DNA from: Thalassotalea euphylliae
GTDB lineage: Bacteria; Pseudomonadota; Gammaproteobacteria; Enterobacterales; Alteromonadaceae
Assembly: GCF_003390395.1 (NCBI RefSeq)
Contig: NZ_QUOV01000001.1
Span: 3,410,001 to 3,474,000, forward strand
DNA: 64,000 nt
Direction: 5' to 3'
Shown here piece after piece: positions 1 to 9,935 of the stretch (its first letter is position 1; the number at the start of each line of letters is the position of its first letter). Under the pieces are notes generated by a model. The model saw only the letters and a program-made list of their open reading frames with translations, ran no database searches and was not told the origin of the DNA. The position numbers and the translations under genes were made by a program.

Positions 1-975
1 GTCCAACGCCATATTCCACGCCGCTTGCCAAGCGTAAAGGCGCCCCATCGCAGACTCATCTATACCCTCTTCTGCCGCACCGCCAGACGAACGTTCGCTA
101 ATACCAGCGACAGCAAATAAAACAATTAGCGCCAGCCCTCCACCACTAAACAGTAAGACTTTTGACTTCACTCTTTGGTAGGCAAACAAGCCAACAACGG
201 AGACCATGCCCAATAGGCCGCCACGACTTTGTGTGGCCAGTAATGCGAACACCAGTACGATAAAGATTACTGCCCCGAATAAGCGTTCAAATCGAGATAA
301 ACCTTTTTCAAGCGCTGCACCAATCGCAAACGCCATGGGGTATAGCAATACCAACGCAAGATCGTTAGGGTCACCCAATAAAGAGCCGATATCGCGCCCA
401 ATGGTAACGCGTGTTCCTTCAACCAAACCAACGCCATTAGCTTTGTTCATCAATGCAACGACCGCAACACAGGTTCCTGCTAACAAGTAGATTCGACAAG
501 CATTAACAAAATGAGACTCAGCTCGCATCATCCAGGCGATAACAAAGGTCATGAGAATAATCTTGCTGTAAGTGCCTGACCATGAATTCATTGCGACCCC
601 AACATTGGCCGAGAATGGCAACGCAACCGTGACCAAACCAAAAAACGCCATCAGGTAAGTAAATTGGCGGCACCAATACGGCGGTAAGTTTTGAATAATC
701 GCCAAGCGCAGAAAAATCACCATCAAAGCACCTAGCGCGAATAACTGCGGTAATTTAAGTGGCGACAGCATCGGAAAAACTTCGTGAATTCGAAAAAATG
801 AACACACCACAAAGCCAAGCACCACGTAGAAAGAAAAACGCACAACACCCCAGATAACAAATGGCACTAAGCCTATCGCTACCAACAAAACAGGGTGCGG
901 AAAAAAGTACAGCGCAGCGCCAGCTAAGACAAAGAAGAAGCCGTAAAGCGAGGTACTTAAAACAGGCCAAACCAT
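1..975 (-). CDS. O-antigen polymerase/ligase-family membrane protein, 3' end cut by window edge (SypL-like)
   Basis: Reading the minus strand from the ATG at 975 gives an uninterrupted frame of about 325 codons that runs off position 1, so the C-terminus is missing. The protein is almost all hydrophobic segments. It carries a TQSRGGLLG stretch around residue 245 typical of the Wzy_C (O-antigen ligase/polymerase) family, and an acidic-polar loop near the truncated end. The start lies 19 bp inside the upstream flippase gene, so the two are translationally coupled. In V. fischeri a ligase-like gene (sypL) follows the flippase sypK, matching this place. Likely role: periplasmic polymerisation or ligation of lipid-linked repeat units in the inner membrane. 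Polymerase and ligase cannot be told apart from sequence. Confidence 0.8.
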   Translation of the reverse strand, partial: MVWPVLSTSLYGFFFVLAGAALYFFPHPVLLVAIGLVPFVIWGVVRFSFYVVLGFVVCSFFRIHEVFPMLSPLKLPQLFALGALMVIFLRLAIIQNLPPYWCRQFTYLMAFFGLVTVALPFSANVGVAMNSWSGTYSKIILMTFVIAWMMRAESHFVNACRIYLLAGTCVAVVALMNKANGVGLVEGTRVTIGRDIGSLLGDPNDLALVLLYPMAFAIGAALEKGLSRFERLFGAVIFIVLVFALLATQSRGGLLGMVSVVGLFAYQRVKSKVLLFSGGGLALIVLFAVAGISERSSGGAAEEGIDESAMGRLYAWQAAWNMALD

Positions 976-2294
976 GGCGATACCTCAATAAATTGACCAA
1001 TAAAGTTTGCTAAAAACGCACCAGCAACAGCCAGATTAAAATAGGCAAATTGATACGGTAACGCCAAGCGACGTTGACTCCAGCAATAAAACAGTAGTAC
1101 GCGCACTGTGTAGGCAATGACTAAGGCCGCCAGCGCACCGTTAATGAAAAAGTCAGGAACAAGCAGTACCAATAACACTGCCCCGACAGCAGAAGCAATC
1201 AAGTTTATATACATTTGTCGCTGGCTGTCTGCGTCGATGTAACACCCAAGATTCAGTAGTTCAGCAACTAACTTAAGTGCCGTACAAAGCAATAACCAAG
1301 GTAATATCAACGCTGCTCCATGATAGTCGCTAGGAGTTAACCAGCGAATGAGACTTGGTCCTACTAGCCCTAGAAGGCCGCAAGTTAATACCGCCAGTAC
1401 AGCTCCTAACATGGCAAAGCGCGCATTAACTGCCTTGCCATCGTCTGCTTTTAGCACGCTAAAACGTTTTGGGTACCACCACAAGGTAAATGGCTGAATC
1501 AGTAAAGTCGGCACCAGCGCAAACTTTATGGCGATAGCATAGGTTGCAATATCAGCAGCACTGAAATGCGCTGCTAACAACCAACGATCCATACCGGAAA
1601 GCGCAAAGGTAGCTACGCCACCAATGAAAATAGGCCAACCGTAGTTACAAATAGCGAGTAAGTGCTTAGTGCTTACCGACAAGCCAGTTTCTTTTATTTG
1701 AATCACACTGAGCCAAATGGCAACCACGACTGAAGATACCGCGCCAGATGCTAAAATACTCTTTACCCCCCAGCCCTCAGCCAACCAATAGAAAGACAGT
1801 CCAACTTGAATTACGACTTTCACCATAGTGACTGAAAAAAACAGGCGAGCACGATTAGTAATTCGCAGCCATGCCAGTGGCACATTAATAATGCCGCCAA
1901 GCGCTAGCGCAACACCAAGTAAATAAACTTCTTCACCCTGAATTTGATCAGGCAATAAGGTTGCCAATTGCGGGCTGAAAAAATGGAAAACTAAATAGGC
2001 TCCGCCACCGACAAACATCGCCAACAGCAAACATTCACCGGCGTGTAGTCGCTTTGTTGCTTCACTTTCAGCCAAGCCGACAAAACGATATAACGCCTCA
2101 ACTAAACCAAAGCCCAGAAATATAGAAAAGACGTTGGCGAATACCACCAAAACTTCTAAGCGCCCATAGTCTGCCGTTGATAAATAATGGGTATAAACAG
2201 GCAGCATTAATAATGAAATCCCCTTCATAAAAAAAATCGCTAAGCCATAAAGGGCTGAATCGCTGAGTAAACTTTTCACTTGTCGAGATAACAT
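957..2294 (-). CDS. Oligosaccharide flippase (Wzx/MATE-type, SypK-like)
   Basis: About 445 residues with roughly a dozen hydrophobic segments evenly spread, the pattern of Polysacc_synt flippases that move undecaprenyl-linked sugar units across the inner membrane. The N-terminus (LPVYTHYLSTADYGRLEVL) is the typical 'Y(T)-x-L/F-x-P-x-D-Y-G' entry of this family. The ATG at 2294 is preferred over an upstream start at 2312 because TAGGAG lies 8 nt before it. It sits 36 bp downstream of a glycosyltransferase gene and overlaps the following polymerase/ligase gene. That places it in the assembly half of the Syp-like operon. Confidence 0.85.
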   Translation of the reverse strand: MLSRQVKSLLSDSALYGLAIFFMKGISLLMLPVYTHYLSTADYGRLEVLVVFANVFSIFLGFGLVEALYRFVGLAESEATKRLHAGECLLLAMFVGGGAYLVFHFFSPQLATLLPDQIQGEEVYLLGVALALGGIINVPLAWLRITNRARLFFSVTMVKVVIQVGLSFYWLAEGWGVKSILASGAVSSVVVAIWLSVIQIKETGLSVSTKHLLAICNYGWPIFIGGVATFALSGMDRWLLAAHFSAADIATYAIAIKFALVPTLLIQPFTLWWYPKRFSVLKADDGKAVNARFAMLGAVLAVLTCGLLGLVGPSLIRWLTPSDYHGAALILPWLLLCTALKLVAELLNLGCYIDADSQRQMYINLIASAVGAVLLVLLVPDFFINGALAALVIAYTVRVLLFYCWSQRRLALPYQFAYFNLAVAGAFLANFIGQFIEVSPWFGLF

Positions 2295-2330
2295 GGCAAC
2301 AACTCCTACCAACCAAATTAGTGATGCTGA

Positions 2331-3377
2331 TTACTTCACTGGCTGAGCCAAAACTTCATGGCTCAGTGCTTGGCGATAAACCGTTTCAATTTGCGGCACC
2401 ACTGCTGTCGTCGAAAACCTATCAAGAATCGTTTTGCGCGCATTTTGGCTAATCAACTTGAAACGACTTGAGCTTAGTGTCACGACTTGCTGTAGCGTCT
2501 CGATAAACTTTGCTGGCTGGTGTTCATCAACCAACCAGCCATTAACTCCGTGGTCAATCAAGCTGGGTAAGCCGCCTACGGCATAGCTGACGACAGGAAT
2601 ACCGTGTGCCATCGCTTCTAGCGCAACTAAAGGCAACCCTTCTGCTCGGCTAGTAATACAAAGCACTTTAATCTCTTGCCAATGCGGCAGCATCGACGGT
2701 ACCTGCCCCAACAAGCACATATTCAGCGGTTTACTTTTATCAAGAGATGAAAACAGTGGCCCTGCACCGTACATTGAAAAAATATGCTCTGGCATAGCTT
2801 CGGCAACTTGTAAGAAATGATCTGGGCCTTTCTCATGGCTAAAACGCCCGACAAAGGCCAGTTGATTGCAGCGAAATGACACGGTTTTGAGTGGCGCAGG
2901 TTCAACGAAGTTTTGAATCACATCGCTACTCACTCCCAACTCATCAGCAATGGGTTGAGACACACTGATGCATTGAGTGCCTTTGGCACTAATGCGATCT
3001 AACCAACGATAGAAGCGGATTTTTAACGTGCCACGCTCGCCTGCATGAAACGTCGATACCACCGCCTTATCCAACATACGACAAATAAAGCGACCAATAA
3101 TGCCAGCCTTGTAACCATGGGTATGAACAACGTCAATGGAGAGTCTACTTAATGTTTGGTAAAGCTCTACCGCACCGCCACTCAACTTAATGGTTTTAGT
3201 ACGCAATTTAGGGTCAACATCAAATACGGGATGTTCACCATAGTTCGCCATCAAAATAATTAAGACTTTATGACTCGCTTGCTCTAACCCTAAGGCTAAG
3301 TTAGCGATATGACTTTCGATACCACCAAAACTGCGGCTATCGACTAACAGAACAATATTTAGCGAAGAACGACTCAT
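2331..3377 (-). CDS. Glycosyltransferase family 4 (SypH-like)
   Basis: 348 residues with the GT-B architecture of retaining GT4 enzymes. The N-terminal domain carries the SFGGIESHIANLA glycine-rich loop and a VVHTHGYKAG segment. The C-terminal nucleotide-sugar domain has FVGRFSHEKGPD near residue 195 and the E-x7-E-like RAEGLPLVALEAMAHGIPVV around residue 265. It should add one sugar to the lipid-linked repeat at the cytosolic face of the inner membrane; donor and linkage cannot be read from the sequence. It follows the SypG-like gene after about 240 bp, which could house its own promoter. Position corresponds to sypH in V. fischeri, but orthology to H rather than I or J is inferred from order only. 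Confidence 0.85.
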   Translation of the reverse strand: MSRSSLNIVLLVDSRSFGGIESHIANLALGLEQASHKVLIILMANYGEHPVFDVDPKLRTKTIKLSGGAVELYQTLSRLSIDVVHTHGYKAGIIGRFICRMLDKAVVSTFHAGERGTLKIRFYRWLDRISAKGTQCISVSQPIADELGVSSDVIQNFVEPAPLKTVSFRCNQLAFVGRFSHEKGPDHFLQVAEAMPEHIFSMYGAGPLFSSLDKSKPLNMCLLGQVPSMLPHWQEIKVLCITSRAEGLPLVALEAMAHGIPVVSYAVGGLPSLIDHGVNGWLVDEHQPAKFIETLQQVVTLSSSRFKLISQNARKTILDRFSTTAVVPQIETVYRQALSHEVLAQPVK

Positions 3378-3616
3378 TGATAATCACCTTATGTTGCATC
3401 CGAGCTGTTTAAGGTGAATATCAGCACAATATGCGCCAATCTATTTTTAGATTACTTTACAATAAGTTAAGCTTTCAATATAGGAAGGTATTCGCAAACT
3501 GCAATGCTATATTTGTTGAGAAATAAGAGGATATTTGCAGCTTGCTAATAAGCGTAAATATCCTCAGGTAGCGGTGAAACGAGCTAGTGGAGTGTTGATC
3601 ACTTGATAGGAAGTAA

Positions 3617-5122
3617 CTACTCATCCCAAGACTGTTTTTTTCGGTAAATCGTTGATGGGCTGACATCAAGCAAGGCGGCCGCTTTTGGTATATTCCCGTC
3701 ACATGCAGCAATGGCTTGCTCTATTGCCTGCTTTTCCACTAACCATAGCGGCATAATGCTTGAGCTGCACTCTGCGCTATCTACTGGGCTATTCTCAGAG
3801 CCATCAAGTAAACTACCTCCGGAGTTATTTGCTGAACTAGCTGCTAGTGTATTAACTGAGGTTTGTTCTGAATTATCATACATAGCTGTTTCAACCACAG
3901 GTGTGACCGACTGAGTAAAGCTAGTTGCAGGCTGGTTAGTGCTTGATGAAAATTGATTGAGTGGGGCGGGCAGCATGTCAGCAGTCACCGCTTCAGCATT
4001 ATTTAGTACCACTAAGTTGCGGATCACATTTTCCAATTCGCGGACATTGCCCGGCCAGCCATAAGATAAAAAGACATGCTCAGCATCTGCGGCAAAGCGG
4101 CTAAACGCTTTGCCTTCTTCATTGCTAATCGATTGCAGTAATTTTTTCGCGATTTGCAAAATATCATTGCCACGCTCACGAAGCGCAGGCAAAACGACAG
4201 GAATAACGTGTAAGCGGTAGTACAAGTCTTCACGAAAACGCCCTTCTTGCACTTCTTTTAACGGCTCTCGATTAGTTGCACAAACAAAGCGTACATCTAC
4301 TTTTTCTTGCTTACTTGAACCAACTTTTTGAAAAGTACCAGACTGAATAAATCGCAAAATTTTGCTTTGCAAATCCAAGTCCATTTCACACAATTCATCA
4401 AGAAACAAAGTGCCACCGTCAGCTAGAGCAGCTGCGCCCTTGCGTTCACTAGAAGCGCCGGTAAACGCACCTTTAACGTGACCAAAAATTTCACTTTCCA
4501 TTAAGTCTTTGGGAATAGCCGCGCAGTTTAAGGCAACAAAAGGTTTGTCTTTACGGGCACTGAGCTGGTGAACCGCTTCGGCACACAGCTCTTTACCTGT
4601 ACCGCTTTCACCCGTAATAAAGACAGTTGCATTGCTAGGCGCTGCACTTTCAAGAATACGATACACCCCTTGCATAGCCATTGACGAGCCAATAAAACCG
4701 CAGAAGTCTTGTCGGTCTAATTCACGATATTCATCAATAATCTGACTCATTTGCTGATTTTTGATGGCGTTGCGCAAAGTAATCAATAAACGCTTAGGCT
4801 CAACCGGTTTGCTAATAAAGTCAAAAGCACCGTACTTCATCGCATCCACCGCAATATCTACCGAGCCATGAGCGGTTAAGATCACCACCACAATCGGTAA
4901 TTTTTGCTTGTGAATGTACTTTAAAATGTCCATGCCAGACATGTCGGGCAAGTTTAAGTCCAACAGCAGGATGCGTGGACACTGGGTATTGATAATGTCT
5001 AGCGCAGCCTGACCATTGCCAGCCATTAGCAAGTCATAAGGCTCTTTTGAAAGAAAACCAGCGTAAATCGCAGATAATGTGGGACTGTCTTCAAGCAGTA
5101 GGATTTGTGTTTTTTCCGTCAC
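3617..5122 (-). CDS. sypG: Sigma-54-dependent response regulator (SypG-like)
   Basis: NtrC-type activator in three parts. A receiver occupies residues 1-120, with acceptor Asp in LLLDLNLPD (about residue 55). An AAA+ domain spans about 140-385, with Walker A GESGTGKE, the sigma-54 contact motif GAFTGA and Walker B TLFLDE. A Fis-type helix-turn-helix lies at about 465-500. A Ser/Thr-rich low-complexity linker of some 60 residues separates AAA+ and HTH. An ATG exists at 5131, but AAGGA directly abuts it and lies 9 nt before the GTG at 5122, so GTG is preferred. In V. fischeri SypG is phosphorylated through SypF and drives sigma-54 transcription of syp genes. Sigma-54-like sites found here upstream of sypA and the LruC gene are candidate targets. 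Confidence 0.9.
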   Translation of the reverse strand: MTEKTQILLLEDSPTLSAIYAGFLSKEPYDLLMAGNGQAALDIINTQCPRILLLDLNLPDMSGMDILKYIHKQKLPIVVVILTAHGSVDIAVDAMKYGAFDFISKPVEPKRLLITLRNAIKNQQMSQIIDEYRELDRQDFCGFIGSSMAMQGVYRILESAAPSNATVFITGESGTGKELCAEAVHQLSARKDKPFVALNCAAIPKDLMESEIFGHVKGAFTGASSERKGAAALADGGTLFLDELCEMDLDLQSKILRFIQSGTFQKVGSSKQEKVDVRFVCATNREPLKEVQEGRFREDLYYRLHVIPVVLPALRERGNDILQIAKKLLQSISNEEGKAFSRFAADAEHVFLSYGWPGNVRELENVIRNLVVLNNAEAVTADMLPAPLNQFSSSTNQPATSFTQSVTPVVETAMYDNSEQTSVNTLAASSANNSGGSLLDGSENSPVDSAECSSSIMPLWLVEKQAIEQAIAACDGNIPKAAALLDVSPSTIYRKKQSWDE

Positions 5123-5220
5123 AGACTTCATTCCTTGGCAAGTTGCTCTGTATAACTCTATGACAGCTAACGAATAAACACCATAAATATTTAAGTCTAA
5201 GGCTTATGTTAACAGCTCAA

Positions 5221-7101
5221 CTAGGACTTAGTTAACAGTAATAAAGTTACGTCATCATTCGGTTTTGGACAAAGTGTTAAAAAATGCTCAAAGCTCAACT
5301 CAATAAAAGCCTGCGCACTACAGTGCTTACTCGCTATTTCAAACTCTGGTAAAAATGCCCCGTATGAATGACACTGGTAAGCACTCTTCAAACTCAACAA
5401 CTGGTCAAAATAAGCGTTTGGTTTCATGTCTTTTGGTAGGCAATCGGTTAGCCCATCTGTAAACAACAAAAGCTGTTGGCCTGGCTGCATTGATAAGTAG
5501 GTTGATTGATATTCAATACCTATGCACACACCAGCAAGTGCCCCTTGCACATTAAGCACTTCGTAAATTGGCATATCAGCATTTGATGACGCTGTTAGCA
5601 AAAGTGGCTGTGGGTGACCAGCACTGGCAATTTCCACACCTTGCTCATCAATTAGCAGCGCCAGATAAGTAAACATACTGCAACTGAGCAGTTCGTCTTC
5701 AAACAACTTGTTGGACAATGCAGTCATCATCGCCGTTAAGTCAAAACACTTTGCCTGAGAAAATTGCTGCGTATTCAGTGATAACCCTGAAAGAAAGCCA
5801 GAGAAAAAACCACTAAAGCTATGGGCAAAAAGCTTTGCCTGCGCATCGTGCCCCATAACATCAGCCAGTATTAGCAGGGTTTTGTCACCTATCGCTTGCT
5901 GATAAATAAAATCTCCACCACCTGTCTTTGGCGAAAATGAACGAGCATGTATTTGATAGCCACAAATACTGTCACTAACCTCAGGCTTTAATGCTTGATT
6001 AAGCGTGTTATCAAGTGAGCGGTTAAGCCGCGCAGTTTTTTCTGCTTCTAATTGCTGATGACGTATCAACGCCCGCTCTACCGACAAGCGCAGTTTTTCC
6101 TTTTGCACAGGTTTTATCAGGTAATTATCAATACCTAAGTGGTTAGCTTGCATTTCAACATCGAAGTCATCTTGTGCTGTCAAAAAAATAAAGGGAATAT
6201 GCGAAAGTTTAGGGTTGGCTGCTAGGCGTTTTTTTAAGTTTAAACCATCAAGATTTGGCATCGAAATATCAGAGATAACTAAGTCATAAACCCCACTCTG
6301 TGGCCTAGAATGAGGTCTAGAATGTAGTGCTGACTGCTCTGACGACTGCTGATTAACATCCGTAATACTATTTTGTTCAAGGTGCTCTAAAAACGCTAAG
6401 CCGTCGTTAAAAACAGTTACTTCATAATGGCTAGGTAAATAACCTTTGATCAATTCTCGCATCATCGGCTCATCTTCCACCACGGCAATACGCACATTTG
6501 CTTGCGAACGTGTTTGATACTGAAGTGAAAAACTAAAGCGGTTTACTTCTGGTGCGTTATCACCATAATCTTGAGTAGGCAGCTTCGAGAAAGTTTGTGC
6601 ACCCGCCCTGAGCCTTCGCTGATATTTGCAATCAGCAAACAAGTTAAAAATGATACCAAGCCCCATACCGGATTCGCCAAAGCTAAGCGAAGCCTGTTGA
6701 GTGTTAGCATTAGGCTCGCCATCTTCCGATGGGGTGGTTGGATTACTTTTACTTAGACCATTGACCCGCATTTGACACTGATTAAACTCGTCAAAATAAC
6801 TACTATTATCTTGAAGGCTAATAGTGATACGCTGGCTACTCGCTTCGTCATTGCCATCGCCATCTGCATTGACAAGGGGTAGTAATTTAGCTTGAGAAAC
6901 CATTAACTGAATAAATGTTGCGGGCTCAATAGCGTGTTTTACAATGTTGGTTGCCCACTCGGAAATCACCAACTTTGCTTTATTGACGTCGGCACTGTCA
7001 ACGCCACACTTTGTAAGTACATTCGTTGCCGCATCTCGAATGGTTTTAATTTCATTCAACGATGCTGGTCGAGTTAACGTCAGTAATAAGGTATCCATCA
7101 T
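5221..7101 (-). CDS. sypE: SypE-like response regulator: RsbW-type kinase, receiver, PP2C phosphatase
   Basis: Three domains are readable. Residues 1-185 form an RsbW/SpoIIAB-type GHKL ATPase, with N-box ISEWATNIVKHA and glycine box GESGMGLGI. A receiver spans about 200-350, with acceptor Asp in LVISDISMP. A SpoIIE/PP2C-type serine phosphatase occupies about 375-626, with GGGDF, LLILADVMGHD, LLLFTDGLTD and NDDVTLLLL. This exact order is that of V. fischeri SypE, which both phosphorylates and dephosphorylates the STAS protein SypA according to its receiver state. The metal-binding Asp positions of the PP2C domain appear intact. It sits between the SypF- and SypG-like genes, whereas V. fischeri has E before F. 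Length 626 aa is longer than I recall for the Vibrio protein, partly from a Ser/Pro-rich insert in the receiver. Confidence 0.9.
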   Translation of the reverse strand: MMDTLLLTLTRPASLNEIKTIRDAATNVLTKCGVDSADVNKAKLVISEWATNIVKHAIEPATFIQLMVSQAKLLPLVNADGDGNDEASSQRITISLQDNSSYFDEFNQCQMRVNGLSKSNPTTPSEDGEPNANTQQASLSFGESGMGLGIIFNLFADCKYQRRLRAGAQTFSKLPTQDYGDNAPEVNRFSFSLQYQTRSQANVRIAVVEDEPMMRELIKGYLPSHYEVTVFNDGLAFLEHLEQNSITDVNQQSSEQSALHSRPHSRPQSGVYDLVISDISMPNLDGLNLKKRLAANPKLSHIPFIFLTAQDDFDVEMQANHLGIDNYLIKPVQKEKLRLSVERALIRHQQLEAEKTARLNRSLDNTLNQALKPEVSDSICGYQIHARSFSPKTGGGDFIYQQAIGDKTLLILADVMGHDAQAKLFAHSFSGFFSGFLSGLSLNTQQFSQAKCFDLTAMMTALSNKLFEDELLSCSMFTYLALLIDEQGVEIASAGHPQPLLLTASSNADMPIYEVLNVQGALAGVCIGIEYQSTYLSMQPGQQLLLFTDGLTDCLPKDMKPNAYFDQLLSLKSAYQCHSYGAFLPEFEIASKHCSAQAFIELSFEHFLTLCPKPNDDVTLLLLTKS

Positions 7102-7310
7102 ATTTTGCTACCAACTCCATGTATCACTGTTTAGCCTATGGTTATACCAAGCTGAATAACTGTTTGATCACTTTGCGAACAACCTCAGCTATGTGTATTT
7201 AAAGTCCTTTTAAACACTCTATAGGCTATTTGTATTCGCAGTTTATGACAAGCATATGTTTTGGCCGATTATTAACTGTCAGAGCTACCAGTCAGCGCTA
7301 GCGGTCAGAA

Positions 7311-9842
7311 TTAGCCGCTAGAATCAGCAATCAAGTAATCTTGCTCTAGTACCGCTAAAACCTGCGCGACCAGCTCAGCAAGCTGCGTTATCAGCTCGAT
7401 GGTTGCATCAGACAAGCTGCCGTCACTCGGTTGCCGTTGACAGACATGTTCTAATTGCTTCGCCAATTGCCCTAGGCCAATCGCACCAATACTCGCCGCG
7501 CTGCTTTTTATCGCATGGGCCTCTTTCTCAATCTGACTGGCATCCGCTTCTGTTTTTGCTTGCTGAATTACCTCAACACGACGACGAGTTTCATCAACAA
7601 AAAGATGTAGCACTTTATTGAAGATTTCCGCTCCTGTATCACATAGCAACTGGTCAATTACCGATTTTTCGATTAACGGCTGTGATGGTGTTTTTTCAAA
7701 GGCTTGTGGCTCGCGACTCAATGTTGAGCTGGCTTGGCTGGCTTGACTGGCTTGGCTTGCTTGGTTAACGGGTGCTGATACTATCGGCTGTTTTAGTACT
7801 TTGCTGGAAGAAACAGGGCTTGCTAGCGCTTCTTGTTGGCGTACTTGTTCAAAATAGCTGTAGATTTTTAGCAGCAAGTGCTCGCGATCTATCGGCTTTT
7901 CAATAAACTCATTCATCCCAGCAGCAAAACAATGCTGCATATCATCTTTGGTGACATTAGCGGTCATTGCCCAAATGGGTAAGTGTCTGAATTGCTGAGA
8001 CTTACTGCGAATGATTCGACATGCTTGCGCGCCATCCATAACAGGCATCGACAAATCCATCAAAACTAGTTGGTAACTTTCACACTCCACTTGCTTAACC
8101 GCTTCAGCGCCATTGTTAGCAATATCAATGTGATAGCCAGCACGCTCAAGCATAGTCGTGATCACCAACTGGTTCGGTAGGCTATCTTCTACCACTAAAA
8201 TTCGTTCGCCATTACCCGTTAGCTGATGCTGCTGAGCGCTAATTTCTGACGCTTCTTGCGCTGCAGTACCCAATACTTTTTCACCTAATACTAACGCCAT
8301 TAATTCACTGGGTGGCGCTAGCCAGCGATTTTCCCCTTCGTTGACCAGCAAAACATCGTCAGAGCCGGTTTCATCGTGCAAATTTATGACTTGGCAGCTA
8401 TCACTGGAGTCACGAATAAAGTCTACTTGGCATTGCCATAAGTGAAGTTGTTTTTTTATCGATACTTCATAGAAAGGGGCAAAATTAACAAACGCCATTT
8501 TTTTCGGGTTAATCGATTGGCTTTCAACATTGCTCGTAACATTGCTAGTAACAATGGGCGTAGTAAAGTGGCTATGCGGTATCGCCACTAAAAACGTAGT
8601 TCCCTCACCTTCTTTCGAGCCAACTCTAACTTCACCGCCCATTAATTCAGCAAGCTGTTTTGTAATAGCTAAACCTAGCCCCGTCCCTTCAAATTGACGT
8701 TTGTAGGAAGAGTCTGCCTGAACAAACTTGTTAAAGAGCTTAGCAATGTCTTCATTTTTGATCCCAACACCTGTGTCTTTCACTTCAAAATGCAGCACGG
8801 TGTCGTTGCCATAAACACTCACTTCAACACCGCCGTGCTGGGTAAATTTAATGGCATTGGCAATCAAATTGATCAGTATCTGTTTCACCCGCTGCTCATC
8901 TAGCAACAACTCGCTGGAAAGCTGCGGTGATAAACAAAACATTAAGCCAATATCTCTGGCTTTAGCGCGTTCAATAAACAAGCTGTGCAAGTCATCCATC
9001 AAATCCAGCGTGTTAAATGTGTGAGGCGATAGTTGCAGCTTACCGGCTTCAATTTTGGAAAAATCGAGGATATCGTTAACCAAGGTTGATAGTGATTCAC
9101 CTGCCGTTAACGCATTATGAAGTAGTTGACGCTGCTGGTCGTCAAGTTGCGTACTGGTTAGTAGCTCCATCGACCCCAACATGGCATTCATTGGTGTACG
9201 AATTTCATGGCTCATTACTGCGAGGAAGTTACTTTTCTCTTGCGAGCCCGAGTCTGCCGCCAGTTTCGCCTGCTCTAATTCATGATATAAATGATTTACG
9301 CGACTGCGCATTAAATTACGGGTTTGAATAGCTTGTTGCAGCGTCAAAATCAGCTGTTCGCTGTCCCACGGTTTTTCAATAAAACTCCAAATACGCCCCT
9401 TATTAATCGCGGACATAACCAAGTCAGAGTCGGCATTACCGGTTAACATAATGCGAATAGTTTCAGGGTAATTGGTTGCCACTTCCGATAAAAAAGTGAC
9501 GCCATCCATTTCCGGCATGCGCATATCAGAGACGATAATATCAATGTTCTTTTGAGCAATAATTGCTAAGGCTTGCAGCGGGCTGGTGACAAATTCAAAA
9601 TGCGCAGGAATTTTTCGAGTTAAACGTTTTATTGCCGCCAAAATGGCTTGTTCATCATCAACAAATAAAATACTCACTGGCGCGGCGCTGTCATTTTCGC
9701 TCTGGCCCTGACTCTGGCTATCACTTGCTAGCGAGTCAGCAACACCTAGGATACTCTGCGCGCTGTTTCGATCTGCCATAGCGCTTTGGCTATCTGCTTT
9801 GTTTTGATTAGCCAAATAAGAATTGCGATCAATTAACGTCAT
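7311..9842 (-). CDS. sypF: Soluble hybrid histidine kinase REC-HK-REC-Hpt (SypF-like)
   Basis: 843 residues. An N-terminal receiver (about 54-175) has VSDMRMPEMDG; its KPW signature resembles RpfG-type receivers. A HisKA domain has the phosphoryl His in SHEIRTPMN (about 211), and a HATPase_c (about 300-430) carries DTGVGI and GTGLGL. A second receiver (about 545-660) has LVLMDLSMPVMDG. A C-terminal Hpt domain has AHAIKSS (His about 773). No transmembrane segment is seen, unlike membrane-bound V. fischeri SypF, so input probably comes through the N-terminal receiver. A QAS-repeat linker precedes the Hpt. GGGAGA lies 5 nt before the ATG. The Hpt domain is the expected phosphodonor to the SypG- and SypE-like receivers; that wiring is inferred from Vibrio. 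Confidence 0.87.
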   Translation of the reverse strand: MTLIDRNSYLANQNKADSQSAMADRNSAQSILGVADSLASDSQSQGQSENDSAAPVSILFVDDEQAILAAIKRLTRKIPAHFEFVTSPLQALAIIAQKNIDIIVSDMRMPEMDGVTFLSEVATNYPETIRIMLTGNADSDLVMSAINKGRIWSFIEKPWDSEQLILTLQQAIQTRNLMRSRVNHLYHELEQAKLAADSGSQEKSNFLAVMSHEIRTPMNAMLGSMELLTSTQLDDQQRQLLHNALTAGESLSTLVNDILDFSKIEAGKLQLSPHTFNTLDLMDDLHSLFIERAKARDIGLMFCLSPQLSSELLLDEQRVKQILINLIANAIKFTQHGGVEVSVYGNDTVLHFEVKDTGVGIKNEDIAKLFNKFVQADSSYKRQFEGTGLGLAITKQLAELMGGEVRVGSKEGEGTTFLVAIPHSHFTTPIVTSNVTSNVESQSINPKKMAFVNFAPFYEVSIKKQLHLWQCQVDFIRDSSDSCQVINLHDETGSDDVLLVNEGENRWLAPPSELMALVLGEKVLGTAAQEASEISAQQHQLTGNGERILVVEDSLPNQLVITTMLERAGYHIDIANNGAEAVKQVECESYQLVLMDLSMPVMDGAQACRIIRSKSQQFRHLPIWAMTANVTKDDMQHCFAAGMNEFIEKPIDREHLLLKIYSYFEQVRQQEALASPVSSSKVLKQPIVSAPVNQASQASQASQASSTLSREPQAFEKTPSQPLIEKSVIDQLLCDTGAEIFNKVLHLFVDETRRRVEVIQQAKTEADASQIEKEAHAIKSSAASIGAIGLGQLAKQLEHVCQRQPSDGSLSDATIELITQLAELVAQVLAVLEQDYLIADSSG

Positions 9843-9935
9843 ATGATCTCCCTTTACTTACCGCTGTTGAATTGATGGTTTTTGCACCTTGCTTTTAGGC
9901 ATATGGCGATCCCCAACTCAGTCATTATTTTTACC

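Noticed and set aside
206..490. 94-codon plus-strand frame
   Set aside because: Antisense to the polymerase/ligase gene; no domain or ribosome-binding site.
755..1000. 81-codon minus-strand frame
   Set aside because: It overlaps in another frame the real polymerase/ligase frame starting at 975, which runs open to the window edge and has family motifs.
3475..3711. 78-codon frame after the SypG-like gene
   Set aside because: It overlaps the 3' end of sypG in another frame and has no start signal or recognisable protein features.
7725..7775. Short repeat in the SypF-like gene as an intragenic minisatellite
   Set aside because: It encodes a QAS-type flexible linker between the second receiver and Hpt domain and is too short and imperfect to call a repeat feature.
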